Assembly (NCBI GenBank): GCA_946543095.1
Contig: CAMNLO010000020.1
Span: 1-11,741 of the forward strand
Direction: 5' to 3'
DNA: 11,741 nt
Source of the DNA: an uncultured bacterium
Lineage (GTDB): Bacteria; Bacillota; Clostridia; Lachnospirales; Lachnospiraceae
The notes beneath the pieces were generated by a model. The model had not been told where the DNA came from and did not search any database. It worked only from the letters and a program-made list of their open reading frames with translations. Each line of letters opens with the position of its first letter. The stretch's first letter is position 1. The translations under genes were made by a program, and so were the position numbers. This document shows, piece by piece, positions 1 through 6,651 of the stretch.

Positions 1-1004
1 TTTTCCCCGATCTCACCGGATAAGGCGTTGATGCGTTCATCATAGTGGGATTCGTTGACCTTTGCGTTCTTGACCTGCTCGGTTAAAATGCCGATCTCGT
101 TTTCCAGCTTTCCTCTGGTCTGGGAGGTCCCGGTGATCTCGTTCCGGTCCTTCTCGATGCTCTCCTTTAAGGCGCTGATCCGCTCCTCCAGCCGATCGTA
201 GGAGTTTTTCACCTCATCGAACTGCTTCTTTGTGTTCTCCAGATTCTGGACGGCGATGTCGTAATTCGTCGTGACCTCTTTTAAGCGGGCAGTGGTCTCC
301 TCATTGTCCACCAAAAACAGGTTCACATCCAGGTCCTTCAATTCCTCCCGCTTGTCCAGGAAGATCCTGGCCTTTTTGGACTGCTTCTCCAGGGGGCCCA
401 CCTGGCGCTCCAGCTCCGCAAGGATATCGTTGACACGAAGGAGATTCTGCTTTTCGTTCTCCAGCTTTTTCACGGAGGCTTCCTTGCGGCGCTTGAACTT
501 CACGATCCCCGCCGCCTCGTCAAAAAGCTCCCTCCTGTCCTCGGGCTTGCCGCTTAAGACCTTGTCGATCTGGCCCTGGCCGATGATGGAATAGCCCTCC
601 TTGCCGATGCCGGTGTCGTAAAAGAGCTCATTGATGTCCCTAAGCCTGCAGGCAGCGCCGTTGATCAGATATTCACTTTCCCCGGAGCGGTAGATCCGCC
701 TGGAAACCGTCACCTCCGGGAAGTCGATGTTCAGGGAATGATCGCTGTTGTCCAGCGTGATGGCCACAAAGGCGAAGCCCAAAGGCTTTCGCATTTCCGA
801 GCCGGAAAAGATGACATCCTGCATGGAGGCGCCTCTTAACTGCTTGATCCGCTGCTCCCCCAGAACCCAGCGCACCGCATCCGCCACATTGCTCTTTCCG
901 GAGCCGTTGGGACCCACGATGCCCGTGATGCCGTTGTGAAAATCGAATTTGATCTTATTTGCAAAGGACTTGAAGCCCTGTACTTCAATGGATTTTAAAT
1001 ACAT
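1..1004 (-). CDS. smc: Chromosome segregation ATPase SMC, N-terminal part (cut by window edge)
   Basis: This is the first 334 codons of the SMC protein, which with ScpA and ScpB forms the condensin-like complex that compacts and separates the chromosome. The start ATG lies at 1004-1002 and opens MYLKSIEVQGFKSFA, the typical SMC beginning. The Walker A motif GPNGSGKSN is at residues 31-39. The conserved stretches RWVLGEQ, GKEGYSIIGQGQID and LFDEAAGI follow. A charged, heptad-rich coiled coil starts around residue 170 and continues to the window edge. The hinge, second coil and Walker B/signature head lie outside. The gene overlaps the 3' end of rnc by 10 bases, the usual rnc-smc arrangement in Firmicutes, so it is probably translated from the same mRNA. 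There is no frameshift in the visible part. The identification is secure; the total length cannot be judged here. Confidence 0.97.
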   Translation of the reverse strand, partial: MYLKSIEVQGFKSFANKIKFDFHNGITGIVGPNGSGKSNVADAVRWVLGEQRIKQLRGASMQDVIFSGSEMRKPLGFAFVAITLDNSDHSLNIDFPEVTVSRRIYRSGESEYLINGAACRLRDINELFYDTGIGKEGYSIIGQGQIDKVLSGKPEDRRELFDEAAGIVKFKRRKEASVKKLENEKQNLLRVNDILAELERQVGPLEKQSKKARIFLDKREELKDLDVNLFLVDNEETTARLKEVTTNYDIAVQNLENTKKQFDEVKNSYDRLEERISALKESIEKDRNEITGTSQTRGKLENEIGILTEQVKNAKVNESHYDERINALSGEIGE

Positions 1005-1705
1005 TTTAACTCCGGGTGCTTCTCATATAATCGTAAGATCCCCCTGTATGCCGCCTCCTGTTCCGCATCCTTCTTGCTGTGGCCGCTGCCCGTCCCCATG
1101 ACCTCGTCATCCAGAAGCACCTCCATTGTGAAGGTCTTGTCATGCTCCGGGCCCTCCTCGGAGACAAAGCGGTAGCTGATATCCTTCTGAAAACGGCCCT
1201 GCACCAGCTCCTGCAGCCTGGTTTTCGCGTCGATGATCAGGTCCCTCTCCTCAATATCGGAAAGGGCAAAACGGCGCACGAAATCCCTGGCCGCGTCAAA
1301 TCCCCCGTCCAGATAAATGGCACCGATGATGGCTTCGGAAACATCGGAGACAATGGAGTCCCGCTTTCTGCCGGAGATGCTGATCTCCCCTTTGCCGAAG
1401 CGGATGTATTCCTGCAGGGAAAGCTTTCTGGCACAGTAAGCCAGGGCCTTCTCATTCACTAAGGAAGCCCTTCTGCGGGTCAGCCACCCTTCCCGTTTGT
1501 CCGGGTAGCCTTCATAGAGAAATTCCGAGGTGCACAGCTCCAGCACCGCGTCCCCGAGAAATTCCAGCCTTTCGTAATCCCCTGTGGAGCGGATCACCCG
1601 CTCATTGGCGTAGGAACTGTGGGTCAGGGCCTGCAGCAGCAGGGTGTCGTCCCGAAACCGATAGCCTAAAAGCTCCTGCAGCTTTTCTGCGGTATACTCC
1701 GTCAA
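995..1705 (-). CDS. rnc: Ribonuclease III
   Basis: RNase III cuts double-stranded RNA, including rRNA precursors. The 236-residue protein has the usual two domains. The catalytic domain carries the signature ERLEFLGD, with E45 and D52 matching the E. coli metal ligands E38 and D45, and DVSEAIIGA, with D121 and E124 matching D114 and E117. A double-stranded RNA-binding domain begins near residue 159 (DAKTRLQELVQGR) and ends with the KKDAEQEAA helix. The start is TTG at 1705-1703, inside a four-base TTGA overlap with the acpP stop. No in-frame ATG or GTG fits the family N-terminus, and there is no clear ribosome site, so translation probably depends on ribosomes finishing acpP. All key residues are present, and the enzyme is expected to be active. 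Confidence 0.96.
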   Translation of the reverse strand: MTEYTAEKLQELLGYRFRDDTLLLQALTHSSYANERVIRSTGDYERLEFLGDAVLELCTSEFLYEGYPDKREGWLTRRRASLVNEKALAYCARKLSLQEYIRFGKGEISISGRKRDSIVSDVSEAIIGAIYLDGGFDAARDFVRRFALSDIEERDLIIDAKTRLQELVQGRFQKDISYRFVSEEGPEHDKTFTMEVLLDDEVMGTGSGHSKKDAEQEAAYRGILRLYEKHPELKCI

Positions 1706-1932
1706 CCCAGCGCCTGTCTGATCATCTCAACAGCCTGGCCCACGGTCTTGATGTCCTCGGCCTTTTCCGTGGGGACCTCGATGGAGAATTCCTCCTCGAT
1801 GCCCATGATGATCTGGAACACATCCAGGGAATCGGCTCCCAGATCGTCCACAAAGGTGGTCTCCATCTTAATCTCGGAAGCATCCACATTCATCACATCG
1901 GCAATGATCTTTTTGATACGTTCAAATTCCAT
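1702..1932 (-). CDS. acpP: Acyl carrier protein
   Basis: This small acidic protein carries growing fatty-acid chains on a phosphopantetheine arm and serves fatty acid and phospholipid synthesis in the cytoplasm. The arm attaches to Ser35 in GADSLD. I place the start at the ATG at 1932-1930, giving 76 residues, the usual ACP length. GGAGG lies five bases upstream of it. A TTG 12 bases further out (1944) would overlap that ribosome site and add four unusual residues. The gene begins 12 bases after the plsX stop and overlaps the rnc start by four bases. Genes plsX and acpP side by side link acyl-phosphate formation with the carrier that supplies the acyl group. The product is almost certainly the main fatty-acid ACP rather than a polyketide carrier, judging from its neighbours. 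Confidence 0.96.
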   Translation of the reverse strand: MEFERIKKIIADVMNVDASEIKMETTFVDDLGADSLDVFQIIMGIEEEFSIEVPTEKAEDIKTVGQAVEMIRQALG

Positions 1933-1944
1933 GTCGTCCTCCAA

Positions 1945-2964
1945 CTAACTTTCCGGTTTGATATCGATCAAACGGTCCCGGATCTTTCCGTTGATATCTT
2001 CGTGAATAAACTGTATGCACTGCCCAAGAGTATTGCGGATCTCTCCCGCCTTTGCGCTGCCGTGAGTCTTCATCACCAGGCCGTTTAAGCCCAGCATGGG
2101 TGCGCCGCCATAGGCGTGGGCATCGAATTTCTTTAATGTTTTCTTCAGGGCGGGCTTGATCAGAAGCGCCCCCAGCTTTGTCCGAAGGTCGCTCATCAGG
2201 CTCTTCTTCACGGCGGACAAAAGGGTGGCCCCCACTCCCTCGTAGGTCTTTAAGATCACATTCCCCGTAAAGGCCTCGCAGACTGCAATGTCCACAGCCC
2301 CTGCCGGAATGTCCCTGGCCTCCACGGAGCCCACGAAATGGATGTCCTTACACTCCTTCAACAGGGGGAAGGTCTCCTTCACCAGGGCATTGCCCTTTTC
2401 CTCCTCCGCGCCGATATTCACAATGCCCACCTTCGGGTTCTTCACCCCCACCACATTCTCCATGTAGATGGACCCCATTCTGGCAAACTGCACCAGATGG
2501 GAGCTTCTGGCGTCCACATTGGCGCCGCAGTCCACAAGGAGCACGGGATTTTTCGCCGTGGGAATAAGAGGCGCCAGAGGCGGTCTTTCGATCCCCCGGA
2601 TCCTGCCCACGATGAGCTGGGCCCCCACCAGGATCGCGCCGGTGGAGCCGGAGGAAACAAAGGCATCGCATTCCCCTTCCTTCACCAGCTTCATGGCCCT
2701 GACGATGGAGGAATCCTTCTTTCTGCGGATCGCCATTACCGGGGGCTCCGCCATCTCAATGACCTCCTCCGCATGGAGGATCTGAAACCTCTCCTTTAAG
2801 TCGGATGCCTCTTTCGTAAGGGGTTCGATCTCCTCTTTCCTGCCCACCAGATACAGATACAGGGAGGGCTCCTCCCTCAGGGCCTGAAGCGCCCCCTTTA
2901 CGATCTCACCGGGAGCGTTGTCTCCGCCCATGGCATCCAGGGCTACTTTCACCGTTTTCTCCAT
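1945..2964 (-). CDS. plsX: Phosphate acyltransferase PlsX
   Basis: PlsX makes acyl-phosphate from acyl-ACP and phosphate. PlsY then uses the acyl-phosphate to acylate glycerol-3-phosphate in phospholipid synthesis. The protein is peripheral to the membrane. The 339-residue length is normal for the family. Visible hallmarks are the N-terminal VALDAMGGDNAP, GSTGAILVGA near the middle, VDCGANVDA, and the C-terminal AYGGAPMLGLNG with KTHGSA. The ATG at 2964 follows a GAAAGGG ribosome site at good spacing. It stands between rpmF and acpP, the classic bacterial order. A 126-base spacer holding stem-loops separates it from rpmF, so its expression may differ from that of L32. I see no FapR-like operator next to it. 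Confidence 0.96.
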   Translation of the reverse strand: MEKTVKVALDAMGGDNAPGEIVKGALQALREEPSLYLYLVGRKEEIEPLTKEASDLKERFQILHAEEVIEMAEPPVMAIRRKKDSSIVRAMKLVKEGECDAFVSSGSTGAILVGAQLIVGRIRGIERPPLAPLIPTAKNPVLLVDCGANVDARSSHLVQFARMGSIYMENVVGVKNPKVGIVNIGAEEEKGNALVKETFPLLKECKDIHFVGSVEARDIPAGAVDIAVCEAFTGNVILKTYEGVGATLLSAVKKSLMSDLRTKLGALLIKPALKKTLKKFDAHAYGGAPMLGLNGLVMKTHGSAKAGEIRNTLGQCIQFIHEDINGKIRDRLIDIKPES

Positions 2965-2996
2965 TTTTCACCCTTTCCTTAGCCCGTTATGGCAAG

Positions 2997-3024
2997 AAAG
3001 GCCCGTAAATGCTTACGAGCCTTT
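2997..3024 (-). terminator. Hairpin between rpmF and plsX, weak terminator or attenuator
   Basis: The arms 2997-3008 and 3013-3024 pair over 12 base pairs around a four-base loop. In the minus-strand RNA the pair at 3003/3018 is G-U; in plus-strand RNA it would be a C-A mismatch. This favours the minus strand, that of the operon, as the functional one. The hairpin is followed by UUUCUU, which is shorter and more broken than a strong terminator tract. Partial termination or mRNA processing and stabilisation between the L32 and lipid genes is my inference. Confidence 0.5.
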
Positions 3025-3046
3025 TGTTTCTGCAAATCCAGTTATC

Positions 3047-3084
3047 AAGCCGTTATGCCCCAAACCTCATACTTGAGGCGGCTT
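3047..3084 (-). other. Nested stem-loop just after rpmF
   Basis: Six-base arms at 3047-3052 and 3079-3084 (AAGCCG with CGGCTT) are complementary. Inside them a five-base stem, 3065-3069 with 3074-3078, closes a four-base loop. Together with the 2997-3024 hairpin it fills most of the 120-base rpmF-plsX spacer with possible RNA structure. L32 autoregulation or an RNA-processing site is possible, but nothing in the sequence identifies either. Confidence 0.3.
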
Positions 3085-3090
3085 ACGCGC

Positions 3091-3270
3091 TCAATCGGCG
3101 CTGACGACTTCCTTCTTATTGTAAGAGCCGCAGCTTCTGCAGACTCTGTGAGGCATCATCAAGGCACCGCACTTGCTGCACTTTACAAGGGTGGGAGCCG
3201 TCATCTTCCAATTGGCTCTTCTCTTATCCCTGTGGCTCTTGGAGGATTTATTTTTCGGACAAATAGACAT
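3091..3270 (-). CDS. rpmF: 50S ribosomal protein L32
   Basis: This 59-residue basic protein belongs to the large ribosomal subunit. It begins MSICPKNKSSKSHRDKRRAN, the typical Firmicutes L32 start. It carries the zinc-ribbon form: C31xxC34 (CSKC) and C44xxC47 (CRSC). All four zinc ligands are present, so this is the zinc-binding paralogue type rather than the cysteine-free one. The ATG at 3270 lies nine bases after GAGAGG. A strong promoter is found 45-73 bases upstream, and plsX follows after a structured spacer. The DUF177/YceD gene that often precedes rpmF is not between it and ackA. Confidence 0.96.
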   Translation of the reverse strand: MSICPKNKSSKSHRDKRRANWKMTAPTLVKCSKCGALMMPHRVCRSCGSYNKKEVVSAD

Positions 3271-3314
3271 TTTCTCATACCTCTCTTTCCAGTTTCCCGA
3301 GTCGAACGTTAAAC

Positions 3315-3343
3315 ATTTTACCTAAGGAAACAGGAATTGTCAA
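3315..3343 (-). promoter_or_regulatory. Strong sigma-A-type promoter for the rpmF-plsX-acpP-rnc-smc operon
   Basis: Reading the minus strand, TTGACA (3343-3338) is followed by a 17-base spacer and TAAAAT (3320-3315). The -35 matches consensus fully and the -10 in five of six bases. The predicted transcription start near 3308 gives a leader of about 38 bases to the rpmF ATG. The promoter occupies most of the 95 bases between ackA and rpmF, so the lipid/ribosome operon need not depend on ackA transcription. Confidence 0.85.
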
Positions 3344-3365
3344 CGGATTTTTTATCGGCGAAAGA

Positions 3366-4571
3366 TTACAGCCGCCCCTCCAGGATGGCCACCGTGTCTC
3401 TGGCGATCATCAGCTCTTCGTTGGTGGGGATCACCAGGACCTTGACTCTGGAGTAATCCGTGGAGATCTCGATCTCCTCGCCTCTGGTCTGGTTCTTCTT
3501 CTGATCGATCTGAAGTCCCAGATAGAAGAGATAATTGCAGATCATGGTGCGGATCGTAGGGGAATTCTCGCCCACGCCTGCGGTGAAGCAGATGCAGTCC
3601 ACGCCGTCCATGGCCGCCACATAGCCGCCCACGTACATGATGATACGGTACACAAAGGCCTTCATGGCAAGCTCCGCTTTCTTGTCGCCCTTATTGGCAG
3701 CGGCTTCCAGATCGCGGAAATCGGAGGACAGATAGCCGGACACACCGTAGACACCGGACTTCTTATTCAGAACCTCCAGGGCCTGCTCCACGTTCAGCCC
3801 CTCCTTGTGAGCGATGAACTCGATGATGCCGGGGTCGATGGAACCGCTTCTGGTTCCCATCATCAGGCCTGCCAGAGGGGTCATGCCCATGGAGGTGTCC
3901 ACGCACTTGCCTCTGTCCACGGCGGAAATGGAAGCGCCGTTGCCCAGGTGGCAGACGATGGTCTTCATATCCTCATAGCGGCGGTTTAACATCTCGGCGG
4001 CTCTCCTGGAAACATATGCGTGGGAGGTGCCGTGGAAGCCGTACTTCCTGACGCCGTATTTCTCGTAATACTCATAGGGAAGACCGTAGATAAAGGCTTC
4101 CGGAGGCATGGTCTGGTGGAAAGCGGTATCGAAAACGCCCACCATGGGGGTATTGGGCATCAGCTCCTGGCAGGCCCGGATACCGATAAGGTTTGCGGGA
4201 TTGTGGAGGGGTGCCAGCTCGTTGCAGCTCTCCATGGTCTTGATGACCTCGTCGTTGATCAGCACGGACTTGGAGAACTTCTCGCCGCCGTGCACGGTGC
4301 GGTGGCCCACTGCGTCGATCTCGTCCAGGGAGCTCACAACGCCGGTCTTAGGATTGGTGATGGCATCGATGACCAGCTGGATCGCCTCGGTGTGGGTGGG
4401 CATGGGAGCCTGGGTAACTTCCTTCTCGCCGCCGGTCTTCTGATAGGTGATCTGGCTTCCCTCGATGCCGATCCTCTCGCAAAGCCCCTTGGCCAGGCAC
4501 TGCTCCGAATCGGAGTCGATGATCTGGAACTTCAGGGAAGAAGAACCGCAGTTGATGACTAAGATTTTCAT
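3366..4571 (-). CDS. ackA: Acetate kinase
   Basis: Acetate kinase interconverts acetyl-phosphate plus ADP with acetate plus ATP. In fermenting Clostridia this is a main ATP-yielding step. The 401-residue length is standard. Family residues are visible: N7 in [12 protein letters not shown]91 in GHRTVHGG, D148 in [10 protein letters not shown]180 in FHGTSH, R241 in [12 protein letters not shown] and a glutamate at 385 in [11 protein letters not shown]. The ATG at 4571 is preceded by GAGGAGG, ten bases away. Phosphotransacetylase (pta), the usual upstream partner, is absent here; the next gene upstream is trmL, 180 bases away. No terminator is visible after the stop, so some read-through into rpmF is possible. 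The region upstream holds three copies of a palindromic 11-mer that may control it. Confidence 0.97.
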   Translation of the reverse strand: MKILVINCGSSSLKFQIIDSDSEQCLAKGLCERIGIEGSQITYQKTGGEKEVTQAPMPTHTEAIQLVIDAITNPKTGVVSSLDEIDAVGHRTVHGGEKFSKSVLINDEVIKTMESCNELAPLHNPANLIGIRACQELMPNTPMVGVFDTAFHQTMPPEAFIYGLPYEYYEKYGVRKYGFHGTSHAYVSRRAAEMLNRRYEDMKTIVCHLGNGASISAVDRGKCVDTSMGMTPLAGLMMGTRSGSIDPGIIEFIAHKEGLNVEQALEVLNKKSGVYGVSGYLSSDFRDLEAAANKGDKKAELAMKAFVYRIIMYVGGYVAAMDGVDCICFTAGVGENSPTIRTMICNYLFYLGLQIDQKKNQTRGEEIEISTDYSRVKVLVIPTNEELMIARDTVAILEGRL

Positions 4572-4595
4572 AAATAACTATCCTCCTCTTGAATT

Positions 4596-4743
4596 GTTAT
4601 GTTAACCGCCGGTTGATCCGGTGTTTCGTTACCGATGGGATTGGCTGGCAGCCGGTGTGCCGGGAGCAGAGTTATGTTAACCGAAAGGTTTTCGCGCTCT
4701 GTTGTTTGTGTTATATTGATTTCTCGTTTTGTGTTATGTTAAC
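4596..4743. repeat. Three perfect copies of an 11-base dyad upstream of ackA
   Basis: GTTATGTTAAC occurs at 4596-4606, 4671-4681 and 4733-4743, all in the same orientation. Each copy is itself a dyad, GTTA - three bases - TAAC. A weaker relative, GTTATATTGAT, is at 4710-4720. Copies 1 and 2 share the next two bases (CG), and copies 1 and 3 share a preceding T. Centre-to-centre spacings are 75 and 62 bases. The whole set lies in the 180-base ackA upstream region and so looks like operator sites for a dimeric repressor or activator. The protein is unknown; the dyad only partly resembles Rex-type sites, whose half-sites are TTGTTAA and TTAACAA. Confidence 0.7.
4710..4737 (-). promoter_or_regulatory. 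Possible ackA promoter
   Basis: On the minus strand TATAAC (4715-4710) lies 16 bases after ATAACA (4737-4732), a five-of-six -10 with a four-of-six -35. The -35 falls within the upstream copy of the dyad repeat, so a protein bound there would cover the promoter. This would give a leader of about 130 bases containing the other two copies. It is the best candidate by eye but not strong. Confidence 0.35.
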
Positions 4744-4751
4744 TTATACGG

Positions 4752-5288
4752 CTATCTCCAGCTCAGATGGTGCAGCGCCCCCTGCTTCTCAAGTCCCGCA
4801 AATCCGTTCTGCCGCAGGGCCTCATACAAAACGATGGCCACGGAATTGGCCAGGTTTAAGCTTCTGACCCCGGACAGCATGGGGATCCGGATGCATCGCT
4901 CCTTATGGTCCGCCAGGATCTCCTCCGGAATGCCGCCGCTTTCCCTGCCGAACATCAGATAATCCTCCGGTCCGAAGGAAACCTCCGTGTAGCACTGCTC
5001 TGCCTTTGTGGTCAGATACCAGAGCGCCGGGGAAGCATACTCCGATGGCTCCCGGGAATGCATCCCCCGATCCTGCAGAGCGCAGCGGGTAAGAAACTCC
5101 TCATAATTCATATACCGGACACAGTCCACCTCTTTCCAGTAGTCCATGCCGGCTCGCTTTAAGGCCCTGTCGGAAAGCCGGAAGCCCAGCGGCTCGATCA
5201 GATGGAGCCTTGTGCCCGTGGCCATACAGGTGCGGCCGATATTTCCGGTGTTGTCCGGGATCTCCGGAGAGTGCAGCACGACATTCAT
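4752..5288 (-). CDS. trmL: tRNA (cytidine/uridine-34 2'-O)-methyltransferase TrmL
   Basis: TrmL belongs to the SPOUT (knotted) methyltransferases and methylates the ribose of wobble base 34 in certain leucine tRNAs, using S-adenosylmethionine. The 178-residue protein starts MNVVLHSPEIPDNTGNIGRT and shows the three family motifs: N16/R19 in GNIGRT, FGRESGGIPE at 113-122, and the knot-forming RSLNLANSVAI at 142-152. The ATG at 5288 fits the family N-terminus exactly. There is no ribosome site in front of it; instead a perfect extended -10 ends six bases upstream, so the mRNA is probably leaderless. It lies divergent to tmcAL, another wobble-base enzyme, and ends 180 bases before ackA with no visible terminator. 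Substrate assignment rests on family membership only. Confidence 0.93.
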   Translation of the reverse strand: MNVVLHSPEIPDNTGNIGRTCMATGTRLHLIEPLGFRLSDRALKRAGMDYWKEVDCVRYMNYEEFLTRCALQDRGMHSREPSEYASPALWYLTTKAEQCYTEVSFGPEDYLMFGRESGGIPEEILADHKERCIRIPMLSGVRSLNLANSVAIVLYEALRQNGFAGLEKQGALHHLSWR

Positions 5289-5294
5289 TTTGCG

Positions 5295-5303
5295 ATTATA
5301 TCA
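5295..5303 (-). promoter_or_regulatory. Extended -10 promoter of trmL (leaderless start)
   Basis: Minus strand TGATATAAT is a perfect extended -10 element (TG, one base, TATAAT). Only six bases (CGCAAA) separate TATAAT from the trmL ATG, so initiation at the usual distance would put the 5' end at or next to the A of the start codon. No good -35 is seen, as is common for extended -10 promoters. Confidence 0.7.
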
Positions 5304-5343
5304 TATTTTTCAATAAAGCGCACAAAGAAACTGTCATCTGTAT

Positions 5344-5349
5344 TATAAT
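5344..5349 (+). promoter_or_regulatory. Possible -10 box of the tmcAL promoter
   Basis: TATAAT on the plus strand, with a start expected near 5356, would give a leader of about 77 bases before tmcAL. No convincing -35 lies 16-18 bases upstream, so the call rests on the perfect -10 and its position in the divergent spacer. Confidence 0.45.
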
Positions 5350-5356
5350 CTTCCGA

Positions 5357-5414
5357 GACCACATTTACAATTCGGCGGCCTGCCGGTCCGCTGAATTGAA
5401 ACGGACCACATTAC
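5357..5414 (+). promoter_or_regulatory. tmcAL leader hairpin flanked by direct repeats
   Basis: An 11-base-pair stem (5368-5378 with 5388-5398, one G-U pair) closes a nine-base loop. It is flanked by near-identical direct repeats, GACCACATTTAC at 5357-5368 and GACCACATTAC at 5404-5414. The ribosome site of tmcAL (AAGGAG, from 5421) follows just after. There is no U-tract, so it is not a terminator. An mRNA-stability or protein-binding role is possible; the sequence does not say which. Confidence 0.45.
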
Positions 5415-5432
5415 GAACAAAAGGAGCCTGCC

Positions 5433-6635
5433 ATGAAAATCGCCGGGATCATTGCGGAATACAATCCCTTTCACAACGGACATGCGGAGCAGATCAGGCT
5501 TTTGCGCAGCCAGTACGGCTTTGAAGGTATCGTTGTCTGCATGAGCGGCTGCTTTACCCAGCGGGGGGAGCCGGCCCTCATCTCCAAGGAAGCCAGGGCC
5601 AAAGCCGCTGTGGCATCAGGGGCGGACCTGGTGCTGGAGCTGCCCGTTCCCTATGCCACCGGCAGCGCGGAGTTTTTCGCGGGGGGAGGCGTCCGGCTGT
5701 TGTCCTCCCTTGGCTGCGTGGACACACTGGCCTTCGGCATGGAGGATCCGGATGAAGAGGCCCTGAAAGAGCTGGGCCGACGTCTGTATGTACTGGAGCA
5801 CTCCCAGGATTACCACATGAGCATCACCACGCTGACAAAGCAGGGAATGAGCTACCCCCTGGCCAGGATGCGGCTTCTGGAGGAAGAAGGGGCATCGGAT
5901 AAGGAGCTTTCCCTGCTCCGCTCCCCCAATGACCTGCTGGCTGTGGAATACGCAAAGGCCGTGCTTTCCCGGCAGTCCTCCCTGGAGCTTCTGCCGCTTT
6001 TACGCAAAGGGGCAGCCTACCATGAGGACCGGCTTCCCAGGGAGGGGGATGCGGAGGATGCCCATTCCTCCGCCAAGGCGATTCGGACCTTTCTGAAAAC
6101 AGCCGGCGCTTCCGCGGCCAAAACCAGGCTTGCCGCATATCTTCCGAAGGCCTCCATGGACGCCATCCTGTCGGAGCAGCCGGTATTTCCGGAGTCCTTT
6201 TCCGATGAGCTGTATTACCAGCTGATCATGCACGAACAGGAGGGCTATTCCGGCTTCCTGGATGTTTCGGAGGACTATTCCGATAAGATCAGAAAACTGC
6301 TGCCCGAATACAGGGGCTGGGAGAGCTTTGCCGCCCTTTTAAAATCCAGGGACATTACGGCTTCCCGGATTTCCAGAATGCTTTTGCACATCCTTCTGGG
6401 CATCGGAAAGTACCCGTTCTTCCATATTGTGAAAAACAGCGAGATCCCCTATGGGAGGATCCTTGCCCTGAACCCGGATTCCCCCATGCTCCACGAACTG
6501 AAGGACTCTCCCCTGCCCCGGTTCACCAATCCCTATCCCTATTTCAAAAAGCTGAAAACAGGCAGCGAGAAGTCTCTTCTGGCCCTGGAGCTGCTTTCGG
6601 AAAAGCTCTATCACTTGAAAAACAGGACATCTTGA
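5433..6635 (+). CDS. tmcAL: tRNA(Met) cytidine acetate ligase TmcAL (YlbM family)
   Basis: TmcAL activates acetate with ATP and acetylates the wobble cytidine (ac4C34) of elongator tRNA-Met, which protects AUG decoding. The 400-residue length is standard. The N-terminal nucleotidyltransferase fold is marked by IIAEYNPFHNGH (residues 6-17), whose HxGH motif (H14, H17) binds ATP. MSGCFTQRGEPA follows at 37-48; in the members I recall the fourth residue is usually Asn (MSGNFVQRG), so Cys40 is a minor variant. SPNDLLAVEYAKA is near residue 165, and the C-terminal region has NPYPYFK. The ATG at 5433 has AAAGGAG seven bases before it. Its neighbours fit: acetate is the product of the nearby acetate kinase, and divergent trmL modifies the same tRNA position. 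azlC starts 16 bases after its stop, so the two are probably cotranscribed. Confidence 0.94.
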   Translation: MKIAGIIAEYNPFHNGHAEQIRLLRSQYGFEGIVVCMSGCFTQRGEPALISKEARAKAAVASGADLVLELPVPYATGSAEFFAGGGVRLLSSLGCVDTLAFGMEDPDEEALKELGRRLYVLEHSQDYHMSITTLTKQGMSYPLARMRLLEEEGASDKELSLLRSPNDLLAVEYAKAVLSRQSSLELLPLLRKGAAYHEDRLPREGDAEDAHSSAKAIRTFLKTAGASAAKTRLAAYLPKASMDAILSEQPVFPESFSDELYYQLIMHEQEGYSGFLDVSEDYSDKIRKLLPEYRGWESFAALLKSRDITASRISRMLLHILLGIGKYPFFHIVKNSEIPYGRILALNPDSPMLHELKDSPLPRFTNPYPYFKKLKTGSEKSLLALELLSEKLYHLKNRTS

Positions 6636-6651
6636 ATTACAATAACCACCT

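Noticed and set aside
1933..1944. Upstream TTG start for acpP giving 80 residues
   Set aside because: It would place the start on top of the GGAGG that serves the ATG at 1932, and the shorter form matches normal ACP length.
3344..3365. Possible ackA terminator (CGGC/GCCG around 3355-3378)
   Set aside because: In the minus-strand RNA it is followed by an A-tract, not a U-tract, and the stem is only four pairs.
3807..4562. Long plus-strand ORFs opposite ackA
   Set aside because: They mirror the codons of a well-conserved acetate kinase, have Gly/His/Asp-rich antisense composition and no ribosome sites.
4708..4715. Plus-strand extended -10-like sequence (TGTTATATT) near 4708-4716 that could drive RNA antisense to trmL
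   Set aside because: No -35 and no gene on that strand; the region is AT-rich and the same bases are better used as a minus-strand ackA -10.
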